Of a stretch of DNA of 64,000 bases, positions 9,066 to 17,488 are shown piece by piece. A program made the translations under genes and the position numbers. The notes beneath the pieces are model-generated. The model worked only from the letters and a program-made list of their open reading frames with translations. It had not been told where the DNA came from and ran no database searches. The DNA is from CAYRYU01 sp964428355 (lineage in GTDB: Bacteria; Muiribacteriota; Ozemobacteria; Ozemobacterales; Ozemobacteraceae), in contig CAYRYU010000014.1 of NCBI GenBank assembly GCA_964428355.1, positions 1 to 64,000 of the forward strand, given 5' to 3'. How positions within the stretch are numbered: position 1 is the first letter of the stretch; each line of letters begins with the position of its first letter.

Positions 9066-10400
9066 CTAGTTCAATCCTCCTGAGGAGAGGCTGATGTTGG
9101 TCGTGTAGACCGTTCCGCCATCCTCCAGAATGCGCACCTTTTCCTTCTTGCCGGTGTAATAGCCTTCGGTCAGGTTGACAGCCATGATCGTGACTTCCCA
9201 TCCGGCCTCGACCTGGCTGAAGTAGGCTTCGGCATAGAATCCGTCGGTGCAGATAACGTCCACGTAGGGGACGAGATCCTTCCCGCCTTCCTGGATGTAG
9301 ACGCGGGCCCTTTGCCCCGGCCGGAACGATCCGGGATCGTCTCCCGCGGGTTTGGTTCCGGTCACGATCACCCGGATATCTCGTTTGATCGGTTCGATGG
9401 ATTCGAAGTTGCAGTCGATCCCGGCGATCGATCCGCTTGGCCTTGCCGCAGGTATTGCGACCGAGGGGTTGATGGTAATGACGTCGTAGCCCCGGAGCTT
9501 GCATTTGATCGCGACGGTCCCGGCGGTGACGGGGACGTCGGCGATGGTGTAGATGACCGTTCCGTTGAAGGCTCCGCCCCCAGCGTCACCGGCGGCGGAG
9601 GAACTCGCGACGACGCGCCCGGCAGCTTCCGCCCAGATGATTCCATTGAAGGCTTGGTCCTTGTCGGTGCCGAGAATGTAGCCGGGGAGGTTCCGGAGAG
9701 TCCCGGTTATCGACACCTTCAAAGGATCCACCTTGATTACCCCGAGGTCGTAGGGGGTCTTGGAGATCTTCAGGGTTGCCGCTGCCCCATCAGCCGTGAT
9801 GGGAAGGGTGAGGGGGTTGTAGTTGTCGCAGGTGAGCTTGTAAGAGTGTTCTCCACCCTCCAGTCCGGACCAACCGGATTCCTTGAAATCCTGGGCGGTC
9901 TCGAACTTCTTCTGTTTCGCCGGGCTGATCTGGGTGATGGTGAAGTTGGTCAGGGGAGCCCCCGTGATCGCATCGACGGGATAACCCTTGAGAACCCCCT
10001 TCACCGCCTCATCGGTCTTGGCCATCCGGATGACGGGAGCGTTGACGGTCGCGCCGTTCTCGACGGTCGCGGAGACGCCATTGGTGACGATGTCCGTCGG
10101 GGTGGCAATGTATCCGAACTTGGTCGCCCTGATCTGCCACGGGCCCTTGGCGACTTCGGAGATGATGTAAGCTCCATCCCCTCCGGTCATTCCCTCCCGG
10201 ATGATGTGCTGGTCACCCTCACCCCTCAAAAGGACGTCGGGGATCGGAAGGTTGGTGCTGTCGTCGAGGACATAGCCCGTGATGCATCCGTTCTTGACTC
10301 CGAGTGATCCCTTCTCACATCCGGTGAAGACGATACTCGAGAGGGTCAAAGCCGCCAGAAGGAACCACCTCATCTTGGAAGGTTTCGTGACGTTCCCCAT
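9066..10400 (-). CDS. Lipoprotein of the GCEKG family with carboxypeptidase-regulatory-like domain (paralog 1)
   Basis: A 444-residue predicted lipoprotein. A lysine/arginine start and hydrophobic stretch (FLLAALTLSSIVF) lead to the lipobox FTGC, followed by EKGSLGVKNGCITGYVLD. The first domain after the Cys looks like a carboxypeptidase-D regulatory (CnaB-like) beta-sandwich (GYVLDDSTNLPIPDVLL ... GAYIISEVAKG), followed by further beta-rich repeats. The ATG at 10400 is preferred over 10412 because GGAGG lies 5 nt upstream. It diverges from two paralogs at 10672 and 11963. No enzymatic motif is seen. Confidence 0.75.
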   Translation of the reverse strand: MGNVTKPSKMRWFLLAALTLSSIVFTGCEKGSLGVKNGCITGYVLDDSTNLPIPDVLLRGEGDQHIIREGMTGGDGAYIISEVAKGPWQIRATKFGYIATPTDIVTNGVSATVENGATVNAPVIRMAKTDEAVKGVLKGYPVDAITGAPLTNFTITQISPAKQKKFETAQDFKESGWSGLEGGEHSYKLTCDNYNPLTLPITADGAAATLKISKTPYDLGVIKVDPLKVSITGTLRNLPGYILGTDKDQAFNGIIWAEAAGRVVASSSAAGDAGGGAFNGTVIYTIADVPVTAGTVAIKCKLRGYDVITINPSVAIPAARPSGSIAGIDCNFESIEPIKRDIRVIVTGTKPAGDDPGSFRPGQRARVYIQEGGKDLVPYVDVICTDGFYAEAYFSQVEAGWEVTIMAVNLTEGYYTGKKEKVRILEDGGTVYTTNISLSSGGLN

Positions 10401-10671
10401 TTTTGCCTCCATCTTAGAGATCCTGCGAAAGGGTCGAATGACAATCGCAGAAATTATCCAGTGAATTCATCGGCAGGATTTCTCGAAGGGTTGAATGATT
10501 TCGGGGGATGAACAGGGGACGGGCCGGCGAGGGAATCCGAAGCCCCCTCTTCCGGTCACCGACAAAAAGTTCGAAGAGGAACCCCGTTTTTTCCCGCGGC
10601 GTTAAATTTTCCTTCGCGGGAGCCGATATGGAATTGAGGTCGTCGTACCAGTTCGACCCGGAGGCTGAACC

Positions 10672-11922
10672 ATGAATTCAACGAATCGGATCCGTCGGAT
10701 GGTTTCAGGGACACCCCCTGCGATGGGGATTCTCCTGACGTTCTTCGCTCTCCTGCTGATGCTGGCCGGTTGCGAAAAGGGGACCCTGGGCATCAAGGGG
10801 GGAAGCATCTCGGGATATGTCCTGGACAGCAGGACCCTTGCCGGAATAAGTGACGTGACGGTCGCGGCTGAAACCGGGACCGGGGATACCAAGGCGACGA
10901 AGAACACCAAGACCGACAGCCAGGGGAACTACTACATGGGCGACCTCCGGCCCGGGGAATGGTTCCTTACTTTCGACAAGATCGGCTACCAGAAGGTCTA
11001 CGACGCTTCCGACACCGTGAGCGTGGTCGTGGTCAACAACGAGCACCGGGGCGTTCCGGAAGTCCGGATGGTACAGAATTTCATCAATCAGTACATCATG
11101 GTTCGCGGAACCCTGAAGGATGCCCGGAACGGGACTCTCATCCAGCTCGGGACCGCCCAGTTCATCTTCGGGAACAAGGCCTACAGCAACAGGCTCCCAA
11201 CCGAGCTCCAGACAGGTTTTTCCGTTCCCGCCGAGGTTGCGGACATGCAGGTGACCATAAAGGTCACCGGGTACCAGACGTATACCACGGTCATCTCGAA
11301 TGCGGTCACCGACAGGGATCTGGGTGTCATCCTTCTTCAGCCGCAAACCTACAGTATCGTCGGGGTCTGGAAGGATATCCCGGGTTGGGTCTACAAGGAA
11401 CCCCCCACCGCGAGCGTGATCGCATATTCGGGGAACCGCGTTGTGGCCACCGCGTCGGCCTCTCTCAGCCAGAGCTCGTTCGAGCTCAAGGGGATCCCGA
11501 TGGGGGTTTCTGCCTCGATCGAGATCGAGGTCAAGGGTTTCAGGATGAACGGGTCGGTGCTGGTCGTCCCCAACAGCGATTTCGAAGGGACGATCTACCA
11601 GACCTTCTCGTTGAAGAACAACTTCGCCGCGATCATGCGTGACGTCAGGGTCATGGTGGTCGGGACCAACATCTCGAGCGGTGACAGGGTGGGAGCATAC
11701 TGCAACGAAAGCGGCGCAATCTGGCCCACCACCGTCGCAAGCGGAAACGTCATCAACTCCAATACGCAGAGGGTGATCGACCTGGGCGTGAACCAGGTCC
11801 CAACCGGCTACACCCTGACCTTCACCGGTTTCAACGTGGATGACGGGACATACGGAACGGTCAACGTCTTCGTCAATGACGACGGGGTCGATCCTCAGAT
11901 CGTGAACCTCCCTGTCAGCTGA
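10672..11922 (+). CDS. Lipoprotein of the GCEKG family (paralog 2)
   Basis: A 416-residue predicted lipoprotein. The signal peptide hydrophobic core ILLTFFALLLMLA precedes the lipobox LAGC, then EKGTLGIKGGSISGYVLD, the same signature as in the neighbour at 9066. A carboxypeptidase-regulatory-like domain follows (GYVLDSRTLAGISDVTV ... GNYYMGDLRPGEW), then beta-rich domains without recognised motifs. A GGAGG about 8 nt upstream supports the start. The 271-bp divergent spacer (10401-10671) should hold both promoters, but I saw no confident hexamers there. Confidence 0.75.
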   Translation: MNSTNRIRRMVSGTPPAMGILLTFFALLLMLAGCEKGTLGIKGGSISGYVLDSRTLAGISDVTVAAETGTGDTKATKNTKTDSQGNYYMGDLRPGEWFLTFDKIGYQKVYDASDTVSVVVVNNEHRGVPEVRMVQNFINQYIMVRGTLKDARNGTLIQLGTAQFIFGNKAYSNRLPTELQTGFSVPAEVADMQVTIKVTGYQTYTTVISNAVTDRDLGVILLQPQTYSIVGVWKDIPGWVYKEPPTASVIAYSGNRVVATASASLSQSSFELKGIPMGVSASIEIEVKGFRMNGSVLVVPNSDFEGTIYQTFSLKNNFAAIMRDVRVMVVGTNISSGDRVGAYCNESGAIWPTTVASGNVINSNTQRVIDLGVNQVPTGYTLTFTGFNVDDGTYGTVNVFVNDDGVDPQIVNLPVS

Positions 11923-11962
11923 TCTTTTCATGAATTTTGGATTCAACCAGGAGGTCTGGCCA

Positions 11963-13402
11963 ATGAAATTGAAATTCTGGGGCGGTGGTTTCCTGATCCT
12001 TCTCTTTCTTGGAATCGTGACCATGATGGGTTGCGAGAAGGGCGCCCTCGGGGTCCGCATGGGGGTGGTTACCGGCCGGGTCGTCGACGCCGACCAGACG
12101 AGCCTTCCCGTTGTCGGGGCCCGGGTGGAGATGTATTCCGAAAAGGAGATCTCTGCGGGCGGCGGGGTTGGCAACTCCCAGGACCTCATCACGGTCACCA
12201 ACTCGTCGGGATACTTCACCTTCGAGAACCTCGTTCCCGACACCTTCCTCTTCGCCATCACCGCGCCGGGGTACAACTACCTGAAGGTTCCCGATGCATC
12301 CACGTCAACCAACATCAGCTATCACCTCGGGAACGGCGAGACCCTAAACGTGGGAACCCTTTGCCTGAAGAAGATCTCGAATCCCCTAACGAGTGACACC
12401 GTTACCGTCAAGGGGAAGATCCTCGACGCAAAGAGCAAGGACGAACTCGATTCCAACAAGCTCCTGACGATCTACTTCGACGGAAGGAAATACGAGAACC
12501 GCGACGTTACCTACGCCGAGTTCAAGACGGGCCTTTCGGTCACCTCGAAGATCGGGACCTACGAGATCACCATCATCACCGAAAACTACGAGACGTACAA
12601 GGATGCAACGAGTGTGAGCGGCGAGACCGACAACGTTCTCAACATCGTGATGACTCCGATCTGTTACGACGTTCGCGTCACCTTCCGGAACAAGCCTTTC
12701 TACGTGAATGACGACGTTATCGAACTGGGAACCGGCGGAACGTTCGCCCAGACGACCCGCGACAAGGGCTTCCTCACCATCTCCAGTGCGATCGCTCAAC
12801 CCGGAAAGCCCTACAAGGTGCTCGCGACCTCGTCCGTCAGCTTCAAACCCTACGAGCCTGAAGCGACCCTTACGGGGATCTCTCTTCCCGCAAGCTTGAC
12901 GGTTTTGATCTCGGGGTACCAGGAAATGGTCTTTGCCGTTCCCTATACCGCGGACACCCAGGGAATGATCGCGATGGGGCTCGATATGTCAGCCACCACT
13001 CCCGTCTACGGGGAGGCCAAATCATTCTCCGAGCACATCGTTACCCGTCCCGTCGTCGTCACCGTCCACCCGAAAACCGAGGCTGATGCCAGCCAGACCT
13101 ATATCCTGATGACCGACGATCAGGTGAGGGTGCGCGCTCTCGACAAGCAATGGGGACAGCAGGCGTTGAACACCATGGATGCCGAATCGACGACCCCGAC
13201 CATTCGCCCGTTGCCCTGCGGTTACATCCTGCCCTTCGAGGTCTATGCCATCCTCAGTGCCATGGGTAACGGCGCGGTCCACACCACGAACTTCTACTAC
13301 ATCGACCCTGTCAGGGTGGATTCGAGCCTTTCCGGAGCTTCCAATGCGACGTTCACGGCAAACCTGAATATCTCGAGATCGTCATACCTGACGAAACCCT
13401 GA
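11963..13402 (+). CDS. Lipoprotein of the GCEKG family (paralog 3)
   Basis: A 479-residue predicted lipoprotein. The start at 11963 is chosen over 11930 because AGGAGG (11949-11954) is 8 nt upstream. The signal segment FLILLFLGIVTMM leads to the lipobox MMGC and then EKGALGVRMGVVTGRVVD. A regulatory-like beta-sandwich follows (GYFTFENLVPDTF), then two or three beta-rich domains. It probably shares a transcript with paralog 2, 40 bp upstream, and is closed by a strong hairpin. Function unknown. Confidence 0.75.
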   Translation: MKLKFWGGGFLILLFLGIVTMMGCEKGALGVRMGVVTGRVVDADQTSLPVVGARVEMYSEKEISAGGGVGNSQDLITVTNSSGYFTFENLVPDTFLFAITAPGYNYLKVPDASTSTNISYHLGNGETLNVGTLCLKKISNPLTSDTVTVKGKILDAKSKDELDSNKLLTIYFDGRKYENRDVTYAEFKTGLSVTSKIGTYEITIITENYETYKDATSVSGETDNVLNIVMTPICYDVRVTFRNKPFYVNDDVIELGTGGTFAQTTRDKGFLTISSAIAQPGKPYKVLATSSVSFKPYEPEATLTGISLPASLTVLISGYQEMVFAVPYTADTQGMIAMGLDMSATTPVYGEAKSFSEHIVTRPVVVTVHPKTEADASQTYILMTDDQVRVRALDKQWGQQALNTMDAESTTPTIRPLPCGYILPFEVYAILSAMGNGAVHTTNFYYIDPVRVDSSLSGASNATFTANLNISRSSYLTKP

Positions 13403-13417
13403 TTCCCAAAACCGAAA

Positions 13418-13449
13418 AGAGGGGGGCGGTGATTTCACCGCCCCCCTCT
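13418..13449 (-). terminator. Strong intrinsic terminator of the BMC/deoB operon, probably bidirectional
   Basis: A perfect 14-bp GC-rich stem (13418-13431 with 13436-13449) and an ATTT loop. On the minus strand it is followed by TTTTCGGTTTT, so it terminates the deoB end of the microcompartment operon. It also lies just after the plus-strand lipoprotein gene. Confidence 0.85.
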
Positions 13450-13478
13450 GCTATCTCCGCGGAAACGAAACCCGCCTC

Positions 13479-14627
13479 CTAAACGAATGGGGTCCCCTTC
13501 GGGAACTTCTGGTCGAGGTGTTTTGCCACGGAAGCGGCGAGGTCCAGGAAACCCTTGCGGATCCCCAGGTCCTTTCCGGGCATCCCCTTCCGGTAGGTCA
13601 GCAGGAGCGGATACTCCCGGGTGTGGTCGCTGCCCTTGAAGGCCGGATCGCAACCGTGATCGGCGGTAATGATGAGCAGATCATCCGGGCCGAGCCTTGG
13701 GATGAACGTTCCCAGCCACGAATCGAAACTTTCCAGGGCCTTCTTGTAGCCCTCGACGTCACGGCGGTGGCCGTAAAGCATGTCGAAATCCACCAGATTG
13801 GTGAAAATGAACCCGGACTGGATTTTCGACAGGGCTTCCGTCGTTTTCTTCATCCCGTCATCGTTGCCCTCCGTGGTGACGTGGGGTTCGACCCCGCGCC
13901 CGGTGAAGATGTCGAAAATCTTTCCGATCCCGTAGGTGGGGATGCCCTTGGCGTGAAGGACGTCCAGAAGAGTCTCCTCCTTCGGGGGAAGACTGTAGTC
14001 GTGCCTGTGGGCGGTCCTTTTGTACGCTCCCGAGCTTCCAATGAAGGGCCTCGCGATAACCCGGCCCACCCCAAACTCTGGTGGTTGCAGCATCTCCCGT
14101 GCGATTTTGCAGATCCGGTAGAGGTTGTCGAGGCCGTAGGCTTCCTCGTGGGCCGCGATCTGGAAAACCGAATCCGCGCTGGTGTAGACGATGGGCTTTT
14201 TCGTCTTCACATGCTCGTCGCCGAGCTTCATGATGATCTCGGTCCCCGAGGATGCGTAGTTACCGATTGTGCCGCTTCCGATCGCCTTCTCGAACGAATC
14301 AAGGAGGCCCTTCGGGAAACCGTCGGGAAAAAGGGGAAAAGGATAGTCGAGCTTGATCCCCATCATTTCCCAGTGTCCCGTCGTGGTGTCCTTGCCGGGG
14401 GAAAGCTCGAGCATCTTCCCATACCCGCCTTCGGGGCTCTTCGTCGGGGCCACCCCCGCGATCGGGGTGATGTTTCCAAGCCCCAACCGGGCCATGTTGG
14501 GAAGCGAAATCCCGCCCGCCTTCCGGGCTATGTTGGGGAGGGTCGCGGCGCCTTCGTCCCCGTAAGCCGCGGCATCCGGCATCGCTCCGATGCCGACGCT
14601 GTCCAGAACGATACATATAGCTCTCAT
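13479..14627 (-). CDS. deoB: Phosphopentomutase DeoB
   Basis: DeoB interconverts (deoxy)ribose 1-phosphate and 5-phosphate. The 382-residue protein belongs to the alkaline-phosphatase superfamily. The first metal ligands are in CIVLDSVGIGAMPDA, and the Thr-centred site is in KDTTTGHWEMMG near residue 80. Late metal ligands are in FTNLVDFDMLYGHRRD and TADHGCDP. An SD (TGGAGG) precedes the ATG. It lies downstream of rpiB in the BMC operon, so both handle pentose phosphates there. A separate gene flanked by simple repeats interrupts the rpiB-deoB junction. Confidence 0.96.
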   Translation of the reverse strand: MRAICIVLDSVGIGAMPDAAAYGDEGAATLPNIARKAGGISLPNMARLGLGNITPIAGVAPTKSPEGGYGKMLELSPGKDTTTGHWEMMGIKLDYPFPLFPDGFPKGLLDSFEKAIGSGTIGNYASSGTEIIMKLGDEHVKTKKPIVYTSADSVFQIAAHEEAYGLDNLYRICKIAREMLQPPEFGVGRVIARPFIGSSGAYKRTAHRHDYSLPPKEETLLDVLHAKGIPTYGIGKIFDIFTGRGVEPHVTTEGNDDGMKKTTEALSKIQSGFIFTNLVDFDMLYGHRRDVEGYKKALESFDSWLGTFIPRLGPDDLLIITADHGCDPAFKGSDHTREYPLLLTYRKGMPGKDLGIRKGFLDLAASVAKHLDQKFPKGTPFV

Positions 14628-14644
14628 AGAAACCTCCAGAAAAA

Positions 14645-14690
14645 GGGATTAGGGACAAGGGATTAGGGACAAGGGATTAGGGATTAGGGA
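14645..14690. repeat. GGGATTAGGGACAA short tandem repeat, left flank of the four-helix-bundle gene
   Basis: Three copies of AGGGATTAGGGACA-type units, the last shortened to GGGATTAGGGA. The array overlaps the 3' end of the four-helix-bundle gene. The matching right flank at 15083-15149 carries related words in inverted orientation. Confidence 0.85.
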
Positions 14691-15081
14691 AGGTTTTGGA
14701 TTCGGAGAGCTTCCGCTTCAGGGATTTCTGGAGCCCTCTCAGCATCCTTCCGATTTCCCAGGTTTTTCTCTGGGCCGAATCAAGGGAATCAGGGGAAAGG
14801 AAGTCCATTTCACGGCTTAGGAGGAGGAGGAGGGTTTCGACTTCCGCCAACGAGCCCATGGAAATGGACAGGAACCGGAGGAAATCTTCCGTTGATCCGC
14901 GGGCGTGCCCTTCAGCCACATTTGCCGGAACGGAAACGGCCGCCCTTCTGATCTGGGTTGACAGGCAAAATCTTTCTTCGGGGGGAAAACTGCTCGAAAT
15001 TCCGAATAGAACCTTGGCAAGAGCCAATCCCTCTTTCCATACTTTCAAGTCTCGGAATGAGTTGACTCTGCCTTTTTCCAA
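14677..15081 (-). CDS. Four-helix-bundle protein (S23/IVP family)
   Basis: A 134-residue protein of the 23S rRNA-intervening-sequence (S23) four-helix-bundle family. It shows the usual start FRDLKVWKEGLALAK, the central RRAAVSVPANVAEGHARGS block and a leucine-rich helix (LAEVETLLLLL). Members occur inside 23S rRNA insertions but more often as solitary, dispersed genes. Here it sits between rpiB and deoB and is flanked by short simple repeats, which looks like an insertion. Its molecular role is unknown. Confidence 0.85.
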   Translation of the reverse strand: MEKGRVNSFRDLKVWKEGLALAKVLFGISSSFPPEERFCLSTQIRRAAVSVPANVAEGHARGSTEDFLRFLSISMGSLAEVETLLLLLSREMDFLSPDSLDSAQRKTWEIGRMLRGLQKSLKRKLSESKTFPNP

Positions 15082-15082
15082 G

Positions 15083-15149
15083 CCCCTATCCCCTGGTACC
15101 TGACCACTGATCCCTGGCTCTTGTTTCCTGGCCCCTATCCCCTAACCCC
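15083..15149. repeat. Right flank of the inserted four-helix-bundle cassette
   Basis: Low-complexity words of the type CCCCTATCCCCT, CCTGGTACC and CCTGGCCCCTATCCCCTAACCCC. On the minus strand these read GGGGTTAGGGGATAGGGG, an inverted relative of the left flank. The 3' end of rpiB runs into this segment. Confidence 0.7.
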
Positions 15150-15598
15150 GTTTCCCGGGTTTCCTCGAGGCGCATCAGCTTTTCGACGCGGGCGGCGTGC
15201 CTGCCGGGAGCGGGAGGGGTCGCCAACCAAAGGTCGACGATCTGTTTCATCAGACCCGGGCCGATGACCATGCTTCCGAGGGTGAGCAGGTTTGCGTGGT
15301 TGTGCTCGCGGCTGTTCCGGGCGGTGTAGAGGTCGTTGCAACAAGCGGCCCGGACACCCCTGACCTTGTTTGCGGCCATGCAGGAGCCCACTCCGGCCCC
15401 GTCGATGACCACCCCCAGGGTCTGGGGATTCGAAGAGACCGCGGTGGCTACCAGGAAGGCGATGTCCGGGTAATCGACGGGCTCGGTCGAATGGGTTCCG
15501 ACATCCTCGACCGTCTGTCCCGAAGCCTGAAGGTGCTTCTTCAGCTCTTCCTTGAGCGCGAACCCGCCGTGATCGGAACCGATGACGATTCTTGGCAT
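15086..15598 (-). CDS. rpiB: Ribose-5-phosphate isomerase B, with repeat-encoded C-terminal tail
   Basis: RpiB interconverts ribose 5-phosphate and ribulose 5-phosphate. It has the family start IVIGSDHGGFALKEELKKHL, the pocket GAGVGSCMAANKVRGVRA with its catalytic-region Cys, and NDLYTARNSREHNHANLLTLG. Family members are about 145-150 residues; this one is 170. The extra ~20 residues (from about 151) are encoded by the simple-repeat flank of the neighbouring four-helix-bundle gene, so the original end was probably overwritten by the insertion. Its ATG overlaps the stop of the BMC-T gene (TGATG), so translation is coupled. Confidence 0.93.
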   Translation of the reverse strand: MPRIVIGSDHGGFALKEELKKHLQASGQTVEDVGTHSTEPVDYPDIAFLVATAVSSNPQTLGVVIDGAGVGSCMAANKVRGVRAACCNDLYTARNSREHNHANLLTLGSMVIGPGLMKQIVDLWLATPPAPGRHAARVEKLMRLEETRETGLGDRGQETRARDQWSGTRG

Positions 15599-16155
15599 CA
15601 GATGAACTCCCGGAACAGTTCCCCGCGTGGTCGGGGGATGACGACGGATTGGACGACCTGGCCTCGCCCCTGGAGGATCCCGAGGCCTGCTTCAACAGCC
15701 GCTTCGACGGCGGCAACATCGCCCGTCATGGTGTAGAACCCCTTTCCACCGATTGCCATCGCGATCCGTATCTCGCAAAGGGTCACCTCTGCCGCCTTCA
15801 CCGAAGCATCGGCGGCGAGGATGGTGGATACGATGTCGAAAGTTTCGACCACTCCGAGGGCGTCGGTCTGCGGAATCGGGTTTGTTGCCGTCATCGCGGG
15901 ATAGATCTGGGGGTGGAGGTTCGGGATGACCAGGTCGTTGACGATGTAGCCCTGCGCGACCCGGATTCCGGAGTTGACGCTGGCCTCGACCGCGGCAACG
16001 TCTCCCCATACCAGGCAGACGAACTTCCCCGGGCAGATCGTCCTGGAAAGGAGAAGTTCGACGGAAGCGGTCTTGAGCATCGTGTCCGTTGTGAGATAAC
16101 CCATTGCGATGCTGGAGAGTTCGATCATTCCGATTGCATTCTGGGAAATGGTCAT
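15598..16155 (-). CDS. pduT: PduT-type tandem-domain BMC-T shell protein
   Basis: A 185-residue trimeric shell protein with two BMC domains, at about residues 7-90 and 98-180. It closely follows PduT in layout. The first domain has AIGMIELSSIAMGY and the Cys of TICPGKF (Cys41), which in PduT lies at the pore and holds a 4Fe-4S cluster. The second has ALGVVETFDIVST and ends with SVVIPRPRGELF. A shell-embedded cluster would pass electrons to or from PduS, whose gene is only 9 bp upstream. The match to PduT is by eye. Confidence 0.93.
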   Translation of the reverse strand: MTISQNAIGMIELSSIAMGYLTTDTMLKTASVELLLSRTICPGKFVCLVWGDVAAVEASVNSGIRVAQGYIVNDLVIPNLHPQIYPAMTATNPIPQTDALGVVETFDIVSTILAADASVKAAEVTLCEIRIAMAIGGKGFYTMTGDVAAVEAAVEAGLGILQGRGQVVQSVVIPRPRGELFREFI

Positions 16156-16164
16156 GGTGGAACC

Positions 16165-17478
16165 TCAACCCTTCACGATGGTGACCGCCTCGGGGGTTAC
16201 CCCCTCGACGTTGCCGGCTATGGAGGCATGGAGAGCGGCTCCGAGTTTTCCCGCAGGAATGGCCGCGATCTTCTGGCCGGCCTGGACCCTGTCGCCCTGC
16301 TTGACGAGCGGCTGGGAGGGGACCCCGAGATGCATCTTGAGGGGAAGCCTGACCCGCTCGGGCCTTATCTGAACGGGAGTCAACGGAGCCTTTCGGTCGA
16401 AGTCGAGCAGGCCGAGCCTTTTCAACAACCTTTCGATGCTGACCCTCCGCTGGTTGCGAAGGGGATGGGTGGTTGGGGCCCCCTTCCAGTCTGTGAGCTT
16501 GACCCCGGCTCCAAGGTGGCGTTTCTTTGCCATGACCGAGATCTCGCGGGGAGGAAGGTCTTCGGGGCAGGAAAAAAGACTGCAAAGGCCGCATTCCGAG
16601 CAGAAAACGGAATCGATGGCGTAGTTCCGGTCATCGTGGGGGGCGAGCTGGGCAGTCCGCATCGCCTTGTGGGGGCGGATCGGATATCCGAGTAGAGCGC
16701 GCGGACAGAGCTCGGAACAGTCGGTGCACTGATCGCATGCCGATCGCGCAATCCGGCTGTTTCCTTCCGACGACCTTGTCATCTTCCTGATCAGCGGGTG
16801 ATCCGATGGGAAGGCGATCAGCCCACCGCACGTCTTGGTAACGACCTCGGTGGCGGGGTCTCTTACCAATCTTCCCATCATGGGGCCTCCGTCGATCACG
16901 GACAACCCGGAAAAACCCGTCAGGCCTGCGAGCGCGAAAGCCTCCCCCATCGTGATCCCTATCGGGACTTCGATGGTAACGGGGTGGGGGACCGCTCCGG
17001 TCACGGTCAGGATCTTGGAAATCATCGGTCGGCCGCGGCCCAGGTTCAGGAGTGTTTCCACGTTGGTAACCACGCAGCCGATGTGGAGAGGGATCCCTCC
17101 GAAAGGGATGAGCCTCCCGGTCGCCTCGAAAACGAGCTCGTATTCATCGCCTGCAGGATAAAAGTCGCCCAGGGGGAGGAGGCGGACCCTCGGGTCGGTG
17201 ACCGCGCTCTCGAGATGATGGATCAGCTTGGCATACTTTTTCTTCACCCCGATGTGGCCGGTTTTCGCCCCGGTCAGGTCGAGAGCCTTTCCCAACCCGG
17301 CCAGGAAATCCTTCGTTTCGTTGAGAAGGATCTCCTTGTCTTTGTGGAGTAGCGGCTCACATTCGGCCCCGTTGACGATGAGGTGTTCGACGTTCTTCGC
17401 CGCGAACTTGACATGGGATGGGAAGCCCGCCCCCCCGCAACCTACTATGCCGAGTTCCTCGATCGGGATTCCGCTCAT
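16165..17478 (-). CDS. pduS: PduS-type RnfC-like flavin/Fe-S oxidoreductase
   Basis: The 437-residue PduS-family protein (corrin reductase or electron carrier) is associated with the shell. It opens with the glycine-rich nucleotide-binding loop GIVGCGGAGFPSHVK and GAECEPLLHKDKE, as in RnfC. Two 4Fe-4S motifs follow near residues 245-310: CDQCTDCSELCP and CSECGLCSLFSCP. The C-terminus is an RnfC-like barrel-sandwich hybrid. The start at 17478 leaves 10 bp after the pduP stop; an upstream in-frame start would run deep into pduP and is rejected. With PduT it would form the electron conduit across the shell. Confidence 0.93.
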   Translation of the reverse strand: MSGIPIEELGIVGCGGAGFPSHVKFAAKNVEHLIVNGAECEPLLHKDKEILLNETKDFLAGLGKALDLTGAKTGHIGVKKKYAKLIHHLESAVTDPRVRLLPLGDFYPAGDEYELVFEATGRLIPFGGIPLHIGCVVTNVETLLNLGRGRPMISKILTVTGAVPHPVTIEVPIGITMGEAFALAGLTGFSGLSVIDGGPMMGRLVRDPATEVVTKTCGGLIAFPSDHPLIRKMTRSSEGNSRIARSACDQCTDCSELCPRALLGYPIRPHKAMRTAQLAPHDDRNYAIDSVFCSECGLCSLFSCPEDLPPREISVMAKKRHLGAGVKLTDWKGAPTTHPLRNQRRVSIERLLKRLGLLDFDRKAPLTPVQIRPERVRLPLKMHLGVPSQPLVKQGDRVQAGQKIAAIPAGKLGAALHASIAGNVEGVTPEAVTIVKG

Positions 17479-17488
17479 CGGGGCCGCC

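Noticed and set aside
14645..14690. CRISPR or telomere-like array
   Set aside because: The units are short, tandem and without spacers; this is a simple repeat flanking the four-helix-bundle gene.
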